In this document: in pieces, positions 1 through 8,433 of the stretch
Layout of the letters: the number at the start of each line of letters is the position of its first letter
How positions within the stretch are numbered: the stretch's first letter is position 1
Origin: Nonomuraea sp. SYSU D8015
GTDB taxonomy: Bacteria; Actinomycetota; Actinomycetes; Streptosporangiales; Streptosporangiaceae
Direction: 5' to 3'
Assembly (NCBI RefSeq): GCF_008065375.1
Contig: NZ_VJYI01000026.1
Location: 62,001-126,000, forward strand
DNA: 64,000 nucleotides
Translations under genes and position numbers: made by a program
Notes under the pieces: generated by a model
Databases searched by the model: none
What the model saw: the letters and a program-made list of their open reading frames with translations, nothing else
Told to the model about the DNA's origin: nothing

Positions 1-1788
1 CGGAGCCGTGCGCAACCGTGTAAACGCGCGGGCGCGTCGGTGGCGGTGGCCGAAGGTCATCGGCAGGGTGCCGGGGATGATGACCTTGACGCAGTGGAGG
101 TCGGCGGCGCGGTGCTCGCTTGAGGTTTGATCGACCACCAGCACGTCGAGGCCCTCGGTCAGGTAGCGGTCCACGACCTGGCGGAGGTCGGTGCGTAGAT
201 CGTCGGCAGGCTGGTGCAGGGCATCGGGCGGGAAGGCCTCTGCCATGTGCCGCATGTCCGAGCCCGTGAACAGGAACTCGAGTCGCGGCCACGCCAGGGG
301 TGAGGCGTAGGCGACCATGTGGTCTTCCATCGTCCGGACCAGCTCGGGGTCGGCCGCCACCTTCTCCGCACGTTCAGGGTCGCTGCGCAGTTCGTCCGCA
401 GCGTCCCGATAGGCGCTCGCGAGTTCCGACAGTCCTCCGCGCAGCGCCCGGTCGGGGTCCAGGTGGGCTCCCGCGCTGAAGTACGCCTTCGGCACGCCTG
501 GGCGATCTTCCTCGTCGACCAGCGCCACCATCACGGCGGGCAGACCTTCCGGCATCGTGGCGTCGAAGACGTGCAGCCGGCACAAGCTGTCGCTCTCTAT
601 CCAGCTCGCCAGCAGGCGGTTGACCGGATCGGCCGAGGTTCGAGGGTCGATCCTGGGCAGCGGAAGTCGGGCGTACCAGGTGATCAGGAATGCGTCTCGC
701 TCGGCGATCTCGAAGATGCCGTACAGGATGGCCTCGGCCAGGCTTCCGCCGAGCGCGCAGCCGTTGGAACACTCGAACACGAAGCGCTCGCCCCCTTCAC
801 CGTAGTAGGCGACGTTGGCGGGCACCAAGAGGGGCCCTCCACGTGCGAAGGAGTAGGCGTAGACCCAGCCCAGTTCCAGATCGGACCGGTATCCGGAATC
901 CGCTGGAGGCCAATCAGGCAGTCCCAGCCGCACTGGGTCCAAGGCTCGCTCCGGGCCGAGTTCGTCGAACGAAGCGTGGACGCTGACCTTGCGGGCGCGC
1001 GGGTTCAGTCCCCCCATCCTCTCCAGGGCTTCCGCTATCGCGACCACCGCACTGGCGGTGTGGCTCGGGGATCTCCCGTATCCGTCGGCCGCTGACAAGA
1101 ATCCCGGACGGCCGGCGAGCGCCTGCGCTATCGCCATGGGGCCGGCCTCGCCGGACGGCACTCTCGGGATCACCCCATATTTGGAGTCGACATAGACGTC
1201 CATGAGCCGTTCACGTTCGGCGATCAGATCGCGGACCCGGTAGGAGGTCGGCGACAGCTTGGGGGAGGGGGCGAGGTCGAGCATGCCGTCGGCGGGCGTG
1301 TTGTCCGGAAATATCCCGCAATCTGGGCACAACGGGTCTGGGAGGAAGCGGCGTCGCCGTACCGCGAGAGTGCGGGTGTCCAGTTCCATCACCGCCTGAG
1401 AGGTACGCGGGGCGGCGCCGTCGCGCAGCGCGGCGCATTCACCGGCGACAAGGGCGGCGACGGCCTCCAGCGTCGCGGCGGTCAACGGCGGCGGAGTCGG
1501 GCGGAGCGCGCCGGACGACACCGCCCCGAACAGGTCGCGCTCGCCTTCGGGGGCGGCGGCAAGAGCGGTTTCCTCTCGACGTCGGCGGCAGGTGTCGCAG
1601 CCTGGTTTCCCCGGGGCCACGAGCGGACCGATCGTGACCTGTCCGAGAGCGGCGCGGACCACGAGCACCGGCAGGCCGCGGCGGGCCGCGGCTATGGCGA
1701 TGTCTTCCGCGGTGGGGTCGTCCGCGATCAGGATCTCCAACGACTCATCGGCTTGGATGGCCTGGCTCAGCAGCCGATCTACAGTCAT
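1..1788 (-). CDS. YcaO-type TOMM cyclodehydratase, C-terminus cut by window edge
   Basis: The visible 596 residues match the YcaO family that uses ATP to cyclise Cys/Ser/Thr of a precursor peptide to azolines. The N-terminal part carries two CxxC pairs (PGCDTC near residue 70 and LCPDCG near 155) typical of the zinc-binding region of fused TOMM proteins. The YcaO core begins near residue 270 and shows the family sequence FEIAERDAFLITWYARLPLP and later SELASAYRDA. The ATG overlaps the stop of the upstream gene by four bases (ATGA), so the two are probably translationally coupled. The C-terminal end, usually proline-rich and catalytically important, lies outside the window. Family assignment is firm; the product is unknown because no precursor peptide is seen. 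Confidence 0.9.
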   Translation of the reverse strand, partial: MTVDRLLSQAIQADESLEILIADDPTAEDIAIAAARRGLPVLVVRAALGQVTIGPLVAPGKPGCDTCRRRREETALAAAPEGERDLFGAVSSGALRPTPPPLTAATLEAVAALVAGECAALRDGAAPRTSQAVMELDTRTLAVRRRRFLPDPLCPDCGIFPDNTPADGMLDLAPSPKLSPTSYRVRDLIAERERLMDVYVDSKYGVIPRVPSGEAGPMAIAQALAGRPGFLSAADGYGRSPSHTASAVVAIAEALERMGGLNPRARKVSVHASFDELGPERALDPVRLGLPDWPPADSGYRSDLELGWVYAYSFARGGPLLVPANVAYYGEGGERFVFECSNGCALGGSLAEAILYGIFEIAERDAFLITWYARLPLPRIDPRTSADPVNRLLASWIESDSLCRLHVFDATMPEGLPAVMVALVDEEDRPGVPKAYFSAGAHLDPDRALRGGLSELASAYRDAADELRSDPERAEKVAADPELVRTMEDHMVAYASPLAWPRLEFLFTGSDMRHMAEAFPPDALHQPADDLRTDLRQVVDRYLTEGLDVLVVDQTSSEHRAADLHCVKVIIPGTLPMTFGHRHRRARAFTRLRTAP

Positions 1789-3596
1789 CGGGCTCTCCTC
1801 CGGCCGGGCGTGACTGCGACCGCTGCCAGGAACGGCAGCACGTCGGTGATTTCCTGACATCTGTCGATTGGTGTCACCTGAACCTGATGGCCGCCCTCGG
1901 CTAGGCGCTGCAGCAGGGGGCCCAGGTGGGTTTCCCAGTCCTTGTCTCCCAGGTCCTGCGGGATCGCCAGCGCGGAGATCGGATGGCCGACGACCTTGGC
2001 GACGGCGCTTTCCACTCCGGCTTCCAGGGCCGCGGACGCTGTCAACGCGCAACTGCGGACCAGGTGCTCTCCTCCCGCAGCACGTACGGCGACCTCCGCT
2101 ATCGGTCCGGCACGCAGCCAGACCTCGAGCGGTGTTCCGAGCAGCTCGGCGAAATCCAGGAGAGTGTCCGGCTCGACCTTTCGCCAGTCTTGTTCCTCGT
2201 GGCGCTCCAGCGACAGCCGTACGAGATGGCGCAGTAGAGCCCGTCCGACCGCCTCGTTCCAGGTGAACCCGGCTGCGACCTCGATCGGCTCGTCACACGG
2301 CGGCAGGCAGCGGCGCGCAGCGAGTTCGAGCCCTCCGATCAGGGCCCGTTGACGTGCCCGCGCCCGGTCCCGGGCAACCGCGACGGCGACGAGCGGACCG
2401 GACGGCTGGGCAGCCGGGTCGGCCATCGTCGCAGCCACAGCGGCCAGCGGGACCTGCGTTCGGTCGTCCTCGCCCACGTCGAGCAGGGGTCCGAACCGGC
2501 GGTCCAGGAGGTTCGCCGCGCGCCGGGTGAGTTCCTCCGCCGTCACAGCGGGGCGGGCCGCCAGGTGAGATATCCGGTCCGCCACCGGCGGCAGCTCGGG
2601 AGGTGCGCAGGTTTGGCAGGACGGATGGGGATACAGCCGCTGCTCTTTCGCTGTCGCGGTCGCCAGGTCGATCACTGTGATCCGGGCGGCGGTTCCCTCG
2701 GTGTCGACGATGTGCCGGAAGTAGCCCATCGCGAGCGTGGCGGCGATCATGCTGGTCAGCGGTCCCGACAGGTAGGTCTCGGTCGCGTCCGGCCGGTCGG
2801 AGAGGTCCAGTGCGACCCAATCGGCATGATCGGGGGATATCGCACCACGGCCCCGGCGTATGGCGCATTCGATGCAACCTGACAACCCGATCCAGGCCGC
2901 GCCCGCGATCGGCAGAGCGTGCAGCGACGGGATGCCGGCAGAACGGGCCGCCCGGGCGATGATCGCCGCTCTGCCCAGCATCGGCCTGTCGCTGCAGTGG
3001 AGGACGGCGTCGTAGCCGGCGAAGCTCTGCGGATCAGAGCCAGGATCGGGCTCCGACACCATGGTCAACTGCTGAGCGGGATCGGCAAGGGCCGTCTTGT
3101 AGAGATCCGTCTCGGTAGGGACCTCTGAGGTGGTCCAGGCGGTGGGGTGTCGTACGCCGATCCGAAGGATGCTCCGGACCAAGGCCGTCATGGTGTCGCC
3201 CGCCCCAATGAGGAGGACCTTGCCGAGGCGGAAGCGCTCGAAGAGATGTCCTCCTGAGCCGCTCACTCCCTCGGAGAACGCGATCTCCTGTGCGTAGTGG
3301 CGCACTTCCCATGGCTCCAGGTCATGTGGCAGCTCAGCGGCCGCGTCGCGGGCCAGGCCATGGCGGAGCAGTTCTTGCATGAGCTGGGTCACCACCTGGG
3401 CGGGTCGCGGCGGTAGCCCTGCCACGAGTTCGGCGACGCTCCGCGTCCCGTCCAGGAGGGGTGCCAGGCGCCCCAGCAGCGAGTGCAGGCCACGGCCCTG
3501 CAAGCGCAGAGTCTGTGTATGTGTACGCAGGTAGAGCCCGTCCTCCACGGGCACGTACCAGCAGTCGTCGCGCAGTCTTGGTCTCGGACTCGTCAT
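1785..3596 (-). CDS. TOMM precursor leader peptide-binding / E1-like protein
   Basis: 603 residues. The first ~80 residues have the winged-helix RiPP recognition pattern (DDCWYVPVEDGLYLR followed by LLDGTRSVAELVAGL) that holds the leader peptide. Next comes a ThiF/E1-like Rossmann segment (KVLLIGAGDTMTALVRSILR), then a CxxC pair (GCIECA) and a second one (SCQTCAPP) that should bind structural zinc. This architecture is the 'bacteriocin biosynthesis cyclodehydratase' partner that presents substrate to YcaO. The ATG at 3596 was chosen over an upstream extension because AGGAGA lies just before it and because the RRE pattern starts there. It sits 20 bases after the SagB gene and overlaps the YcaO start. 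Confidence 0.88.
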   Translation of the reverse strand: MTSPRPRLRDDCWYVPVEDGLYLRTHTQTLRLQGRGLHSLLGRLAPLLDGTRSVAELVAGLPPRPAQVVTQLMQELLRHGLARDAAAELPHDLEPWEVRHYAQEIAFSEGVSGSGGHLFERFRLGKVLLIGAGDTMTALVRSILRIGVRHPTAWTTSEVPTETDLYKTALADPAQQLTMVSEPDPGSDPQSFAGYDAVLHCSDRPMLGRAAIIARAARSAGIPSLHALPIAGAAWIGLSGCIECAIRRGRGAISPDHADWVALDLSDRPDATETYLSGPLTSMIAATLAMGYFRHIVDTEGTAARITVIDLATATAKEQRLYPHPSCQTCAPPELPPVADRISHLAARPAVTAEELTRRAANLLDRRFGPLLDVGEDDRTQVPLAAVAATMADPAAQPSGPLVAVAVARDRARARQRALIGGLELAARRCLPPCDEPIEVAAGFTWNEAVGRALLRHLVRLSLERHEEQDWRKVEPDTLLDFAELLGTPLEVWLRAGPIAEVAVRAAGGEHLVRSCALTASAALEAGVESAVAKVVGHPISALAIPQDLGDKDWETHLGPLLQRLAEGGHQVQVTPIDRCQEITDVLPFLAAVAVTPGRRRAR

Positions 3597-3616
3597 GAGT
3601 TCTCCTGAAGAATTGG

Positions 3617-4960
3617 TCACCGAAGCTCCAGTTCCAAGACTTCTGGGCTGGCGCCAGCCGTACCGAAAACGACCTGGACCAACGTGTTGTGGCCGGACGG
3701 CATGGCCAGAAGGGCATCCACGTCGGCGGCGTCGAAGCCCAGGAGCGGCCTCGCCCCGAGGCCGACGGGGCGCGCGGCCAAGCAGAGGCGCTGGACGATC
3801 ACACCGGCCAGGAGGTGGAGCACCCGGTGCCAGCGGGTGGTCGCGCTCTTCGACGGGCCTGCCACGAAGACGTGCACCGCGCCGATGGGGGTGAGCTCCA
3901 TCGGGGCGTACATGGCCACGGCCAGCCGCTCGGGTGCGTCCGCGGTGCCGCATGGCAGCAGCGTGTTGGTCGCCGGGTCATAGCGATAGGCGCCGGGCTC
4001 GAGCCCGGTCACTCTGTTGACTACGCAGTAGAGCGATAGTGCGGGCTCCTCGCCCGTCGCGGCCATGACATCCGATGGGATGTCCGCGGCGGCCTGTGCC
4101 AGCAGCGCGGCAAGCTGGTCTGGCCGGATGGGGCAAGGTTGGAAGGCGATCGCCGAGCGCCGGTGAATTGCCTCGGCTGCCACATCGATCGGGGGCGCGT
4201 CGGGCAGGGCGATCGACGTCTGCGTGCGCACCACGGGCTGGGCCGGTGCGTGGGAACCCGAGTGCTTGGCGATTCCCGCCATCTGGTGCAGTCGCCGTAC
4301 CTCTGGATCCGCGAGGTCTGCCAGCTCCTGATCGGCGTGGAGGGGATCGATTTGACGGGGCCTCGCCCATCCGCGGTTCTCGATCCATCGGATCCAGTCG
4401 CGTCCGTCGGGCGGCTCGGAAACGATGGCGTAGACAGAGATGACACCGGAATCCAGTGCGAGTGCGCTGTCGATCGCATCCTGGTCGAAGAAGAAGTTCA
4501 CCGTGTCGTTGCCGGTGTCCAGGGCCAAGAGCTGGCCGGCGAGCACACCTATGTCCAGGCAGCCCAACCGGTAGCCCAGGGGCCCGTACTTCGCTGAGTT
4601 CTTCCATACCCGGCACGCGAGCAGGTAGCTGGGTTTCCCGCCGGGCAAGGGCGCTGCCCCGGCCACTTCCACCAGCTCGTGGTGGATGGCGTTGTAGTAA
4701 TACAGCCCGGCGGGCAGGTCCGCTGAGCCGTGCCAGCTCACGTACAGCTCGCTGGGATGGTAGGCGCCACCGGACGGGACCGCCCGGAACAGATGGGTCA
4801 CGCCCGTGGAGTGCGCTCCGATGAGCTGCCGATAATGGGTTCTGTTCGGCGCGCAACCGAGCAGGATCTGACCGAGCGCGGCCGGGCCATCCGGTCGGGA
4901 AGGCCATGGCAGCCGGATTCTGCGTCCACCGGCGTATGGCTGCGTACTAGGCCAGCTCAT
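3617..4960 (-). CDS. SagB-type dehydrogenase (azoline oxidase), tandem nitroreductase fold
   Basis: 447 residues from the ATG at 4960, which is preceded by GGAGG. The family oxidises azolines to aromatic azoles with FMN. The first nitroreductase half shows the SagB signature PSGGAYHPSELYV (near residue 75) and PAGLYYYN. The second half (from about residue 220) repeats the fold in degenerate form (LEPGAYRYDPATNTL, then RWHRVLHLLAGVIVQRLCLA), so one chain probably forms an intramolecular dimer. The start lies inside the end of the response regulator gene (14-base overlap), tying enzyme expression to the regulator. The track of homology upstream of 4960 is out of frame with any recognisable domain and was excluded. 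Confidence 0.88.
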   Translation of the reverse strand: MSWPSTQPYAGGRRIRLPWPSRPDGPAALGQILLGCAPNRTHYRQLIGAHSTGVTHLFRAVPSGGAYHPSELYVSWHGSADLPAGLYYYNAIHHELVEVAGAAPLPGGKPSYLLACRVWKNSAKYGPLGYRLGCLDIGVLAGQLLALDTGNDTVNFFFDQDAIDSALALDSGVISVYAIVSEPPDGRDWIRWIENRGWARPRQIDPLHADQELADLADPEVRRLHQMAGIAKHSGSHAPAQPVVRTQTSIALPDAPPIDVAAEAIHRRSAIAFQPCPIRPDQLAALLAQAAADIPSDVMAATGEEPALSLYCVVNRVTGLEPGAYRYDPATNTLLPCGTADAPERLAVAMYAPMELTPIGAVHVFVAGPSKSATTRWHRVLHLLAGVIVQRLCLAARPVGLGARPLLGFDAADVDALLAMPSGHNTLVQVVFGTAGASPEVLELELR

Positions 4961-6257
4961 GAGGACCTCCGATCCACCAGATCGATTCACGCTGCAGCGG
5001 ACCGGGGTGGGCAAGCAGCCCGGGCATCCGTCCGGCGAGCAAGCCAAGCTGGGACGCATAGGAGCAAACGGCGCGGCGCTTGGCACTCCACTCGCGCCCA
5101 TCGAGCCGGAGCCGCTGCTCCACTCCTGTCGCATGGGCCGGCGCCGCCTCCGGCAGGTCCGCATAGAAGCCGAATCTGCGCTCCCGCCCCGAGCGCAGGA
5201 GCTGCCACGTGACATCACGCACCCGGTGATAGCCGGGATCGTCCGTCAGGCCCGCCGGAGCGATCACCGCCGTCGCAGCTGGCAGGCCGGTGAGGAATTC
5301 CCCTAGCGTGTCAAGGTCATCGCCCTCCTGGTGAGGCAGATGGATCGTGTCCGCATTCAGTACGGCACAGGCCGCGACATCCTCACCGGCCCGCACACGA
5401 ACCGCTTCAGCAGCGCTGGTAAACCCACACATCTGGTCCCGATCCGTCGGCGGCATCCGCTCTTCCGGCATCCCGCCATACACGGTGACGACGGCGACCG
5501 TACCGGCGTACCGGTGGATCAGCCCGGCCGCCCACACCACCGCGTCAGCGAACCGCGGAGAGATCACCACCAGGCGCCAGCAAGCCTCGGGTTCCGTTTC
5601 GTCCTGACTCGGGGGGACCATGCGATAGCCGACACCCCTGACCGCCTCCACCCGCACGGCATCCTTGATCTTCGCGCGCAGCGTGGCGACGTGGACGTCC
5701 AACGTGCGCGAGCCGTTGCCGTTCAGCGTCGGCCAGACCTCGGAGACGAACTCCTCCCGCTTGACCACAGCTCCCGGCCTGCGCGCCAGGATGGCCAGCA
5801 CCTCGAATTCCTTGCGCGTGAGTTCCACCAGGTCCGCGCCCACGGACGCCTGGTGCCGACCGATGTCAACGCGCAACGGTCCGACATCGACGATCTCCGG
5901 CGTGGGCCGTCGGATCCGGCGCAGCACGGCCTCCAGGCGAGCATGAAGCTCGGCGAAGCTGAACGGCTTGGTGAGGTAGTCGTCCGCGCCATTGCGCAAC
6001 GCCCTGACCCGGTCCTCCTCGCTGCCGTGCGCCGACAGCATCACGATTCCCACGGCGCTCGACTTGCGCAGCTCCCGGCACACGTTGAACCCATCGCCGT
6101 CCGCGTGCGGGTCCATGACGACCAAGTCCCATCCGGCACTCATGGAAGCGGCGGCCGTGGTCTGGACGTGCCACACCTGGAACCCAGCCCGCCGAAGCGC
6201 ACTGCTCAACGCCACAGCGAGCCGGGTGTCCTTGTCGATGAGCAGTAACCTCCGCAA
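4947..6257 (-). CDS. OmpR-type response regulator fused to degenerate PIG-L/LmbE-like domain
   Basis: 436 residues. Residues 1-115 form a receiver with an acidic pocket (LLLIDKD), a phospho-acceptor in VVMDPHADGDGF and the conserved lysine in DDYLTKPFS. A winged-helix DNA-binding domain follows (ELTRKEFEVLAILARRPGAV, then RTLDVHVATLRAKIKD). The last ~210 residues resemble the LmbE/PIG-L deacetylase fold (RLVVISPRFADAVVWAAGLI, then VAVVTVYGG), but the zinc motif HPDD reads PRFAD and the second His motif is altered, so catalysis is probably lost. TTG at 6257 is preferred because GGGAGGAG lies seven bases upstream. It heads the TOMM operon and probably controls it. The fused domain may sense a ligand; that is inference. 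Confidence 0.8.
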   Translation of the reverse strand: MRRLLLIDKDTRLAVALSSALRRAGFQVWHVQTTAAASMSAGWDLVVMDPHADGDGFNVCRELRKSSAVGIVMLSAHGSEEDRVRALRNGADDYLTKPFSFAELHARLEAVLRRIRRPTPEIVDVGPLRVDIGRHQASVGADLVELTRKEFEVLAILARRPGAVVKREEFVSEVWPTLNGNGSRTLDVHVATLRAKIKDAVRVEAVRGVGYRMVPPSQDETEPEACWRLVVISPRFADAVVWAAGLIHRYAGTVAVVTVYGGMPEERMPPTDRDQMCGFTSAAEAVRVRAGEDVAACAVLNADTIHLPHQEGDDLDTLGEFLTGLPAATAVIAPAGLTDDPGYHRVRDVTWQLLRSGRERRFGFYADLPEAAPAHATGVEQRLRLDGREWSAKRRAVCSYASQLGLLAGRMPGLLAHPGPLQRESIWWIGGPHELA

Positions 6258-6340
6258 CCGCCTACTCCTCCCGTTCAAGCCGAGATGCAGCCTTCCGGAA
6301 CGAGCTAGGAAGAACCTTGAGGCGATCTAGCACGGCGAGG

Positions 6341-6730
6341 TTAGGTCTTGGCGACGCGGAAGACAGAGAGCATGTCGCGTGACCGCGGGTCGGCCACGTC
6401 GTTGTACGGGTAGAACGCGGCCTCGACGCCGACCCAGCCTCGCCAGCCGCCGTTGTCATCGATGATCTGCAGGAGCGGGTAGACGTGCGAGTTGCCGCGG
6501 TAGCAGGGCGACCGGCTTGCGTTGATCCCACCACCAGGTACGGCTCCGTCGACCCCGAATCGATAAGTCCCGAGTCGTACCCAGTTGTCCCCCGACGAGC
6601 CCGCTTTGAGGAGGCCGAGCGACATCACGTAATTCGCCTTGCCACCGGGAAGCGCGGTCGCGGCCACCGGCTGGACGAGCACGGACACCGCCGCGAACAG
6701 GGCCACCGATAATGCGAGAAACCTCTTCAC
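6341..6730 (-). CDS. Small secreted protein of unknown function
   Basis: About 129 residues from a GTG at 6730, chosen because it directly begins a classical signal peptide (KRFLALSVALFAAVSVLVQP with an AxA-like site ATA). The mature part is small, has aromatic and glycine-rich segments (DNGGWRGWVGVEAAFYPY) and one cysteine. No ribosome-binding site is evident and upstream in-frame codons are possible. It lies 62 bases before the TOMM regulator in the same direction but has no known TOMM role. No family was recognised. Confidence 0.6.
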   Translation of the reverse strand: MKRFLALSVALFAAVSVLVQPVAATALPGGKANYVMSLGLLKAGSSGDNWVRLGTYRFGVDGAVPGGGINASRSPCYRGNSHVYPLLQIIDDNGGWRGWVGVEAAFYPYNDVADPRSRDMLSVFRVAKT

Positions 6731-6801
6731 GGCGGCAGCGTACGAACAACCGGTATAACACGGGTACACCGAGTCCAGCCTCGCTGGGTAGGCTCCACGG
6801 C

Positions 6802-7290
6802 ATGGCCTCGAATGATGTGATCCGTCTGCTGGTCATCGGTGCTGATGCGGCTGGGATGAGCGCGGCGCATCAGGCGATCCGCACGGCCCGGGTGGCCGGG
6901 GTCGAGTTGGCCGTGACGGCGTTGGAGGCGACGGGTGATACGTCGTATTCGGCGTGCGGCATTCCTTACTGGGTCGCCGGGGACGTGGCCAGCGGCGACG
7001 CTCTGGTGGCTCGCGGTGCCGAGGAGCATCGGGCAGCGGGGATCGATCTGCGGCTCGGTGCCACCGTGACCAGGGTCGATCCGGAGGCGCGCACCGTCAC
7101 CTATGGGGAGCAGGTGCTGGGTTACGACGAGTTGGTGATCGCGACCGGGGCGTCGGCCGTGGTGCCCGACTGGGCCATCTCCAGCACCGGGCAGCGGTAT
7201 GCCGGGGTGGCGCCGGTCAAGACGCTCGCCGACGGCGCTGCCTGGTTGGACATGCTGGCGGAAGGCGGCCGGGTGGTGGTCGCCGGTGGC
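6802..7290 (+). pseudogene. N-terminal fragment of FAD-dependent NADH oxidase / CoA-disulfide reductase-like protein
   Basis: About 160 residues agree with the N-terminal half of class-I pyridine nucleotide disulfide oxidoreductases of the NADH oxidase/CoA-disulfide reductase type: a dinucleotide-binding start (LLVIGADAAGMSAAHQA), the redox cysteine region TSYSACGIPYWVAGDV, and ELVIATGASAVVPDW. The protein should continue with a second glycine-rich NAD motif after GRVVVAGG, but homology stops at about 7290, where an IS21 transposase fragment on the other strand begins. The second half of the enzyme is missing. A TAGGCT -10-like box at 6789-6794 lies seven bases before the ATG, consistent with a leaderless promoter that outlived the gene. 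Confidence 0.75.
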
Positions 7291-7454
7291 TCGACCTGCG
7301 CTTTGTCCCGGGGCTTGCCGGCACGCGCCGGGTCGACCAACGTGCCGTAGTGCGCGGCCAGCTCCGCATAGGAGCGGTTCAGTTTCGAATCGTAGAGATC
7401 GGGTTTGTCCACCCCGGTCTTCAGGTTGTCGGACACCAGCCGCGCCGGGGACGA
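7290..7454 (-). mobile_element. IS21-family transposase (IstA) internal fragment
   Basis: About 55 residues in one minus-strand frame match the IstA integrase core: RLVSDNLKTGVDKPDLYDSK followed by NRSYAELAAHYGTLVDPARA and GKPRDKAQVE. IstA proteins carry this stretch around the second catalytic aspartate. Both ends are abrupt: one side runs into the truncated oxidoreductase gene and the other into an unrelated plus-strand coding fragment. It is a scar of an old insertion followed by deletion, not a functional element. No terminal repeats or istB were seen. Confidence 0.75.
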
Positions 7455-7683
7455 CCTGAGCAGATCCGGCGCCGCCGTCGTGATCGACAGATCGAGCGGG
7501 ACGGGGAAGACGGCGACCTCCGCCAAGCTGAGGCTGATCGTCGACACCGGCAGGATGGTGTTGCTGTCCCAGGACCAGACGGTCACGGTCAACGACAAGG
7601 CGTTGGCGCAGAAGTCCTACAGCAAGACGCTGGTCGAGGTCGGCTGGACCAATTCCCAGCCTGCCGTGCCGGCTCTGCCCTGA
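7455..7683 (+). pseudogene. C-terminal fragment of an unrecognised protein
   Basis: An open frame of about 75 residues ends in TGA at 7681-7683 and has good actinobacterial codon bias, a beta-rich pattern (LRLIVDTGRMVLLSQDQTV) and a natural-looking end (VGWTNSQPAVPALP). It starts abruptly at the edge of the IS21 fragment with no plausible start or ribosome-binding site, so it is most likely the 3' end of a gene cut by the same rearrangement. The family was not recognised. Confidence 0.45.
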
Positions 7684-8433
7684 GGCGCCGCGACCGGCGT
7701 CGGTCCAACGCTCGGCGATCTCCTCGACCGAGGGGGCAGCCCGTGTCGTCATCGGCAGGGCAGACTTGTGATCGCCGCAATCTACTCAGATCACGCGCCC
7801 TCTCAGAACGCCGTTCAGCCGTTGATGTGTGCGCAGACGTCGAAGAACAGGGCCAGGTTGAGGATTTCATGAGCCGACACCGACGGCAGGACGTTCCGAC
7901 GGCGATGGGCATCGGGGAAGCCGACCAGGCCGTTGCCGGCGTAGACGCTCCGGCCCGACACCCGCGCCTTCCCACCGCCGGGAGAACACGGCCTTCCTCG
8001 GGAGGTATGTGGCCTGCGCCCAACTGCCCAGATCCCGTTCAGCGGCCAGCGCCGACGCTGACGCAGTCGGCCCGGTCGCCGAAACCGCGCGCCGGTGGCT
8101 GTCCGGCGCACCGGACATCGATCTCGACGAGGCCGGGCAGGTGCTGCCCGACCGGATCTGGCGGTCCGTGCAACCGGATCTGCCGCCTCCCACCAGCGAC
8201 GTCGCGCCGGCAGTGTCGCCGGGAGAGCCGAATCAGACCAGATAGCCTCCGCGATCTGGGGGGCGACCGCAACCGCGCCAGCGGGCCATGTCCGAACGTG
8301 AGGTCTCGTACGCGGGAATGAGCGCATTGCCTGCAGGTTGCAAGATCAGATTACTGGGACGAGCACCCTGACTCGTTTCTTAACTGGGCATGACGAGCTT
8401 GATACGATCTTCGCCCACTGACTGGCTGGAGGC
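7684..8433. other. Gap without a convincing gene; possible decayed coding pieces
   Basis: No complete gene is supported. A plus-strand open stretch around 7982-8245 (ENTAFLGRYVACAQL, then VAETARRWLSG) and a minus-strand stretch near 7815-7960 (HEILNLALFFDVCAHING) look like protein remnants, but neither has a start, a ribosome-binding site or a recognised family. The region probably belongs to the same debris field as 6.8-7.7 kb. Confidence 0.4.
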
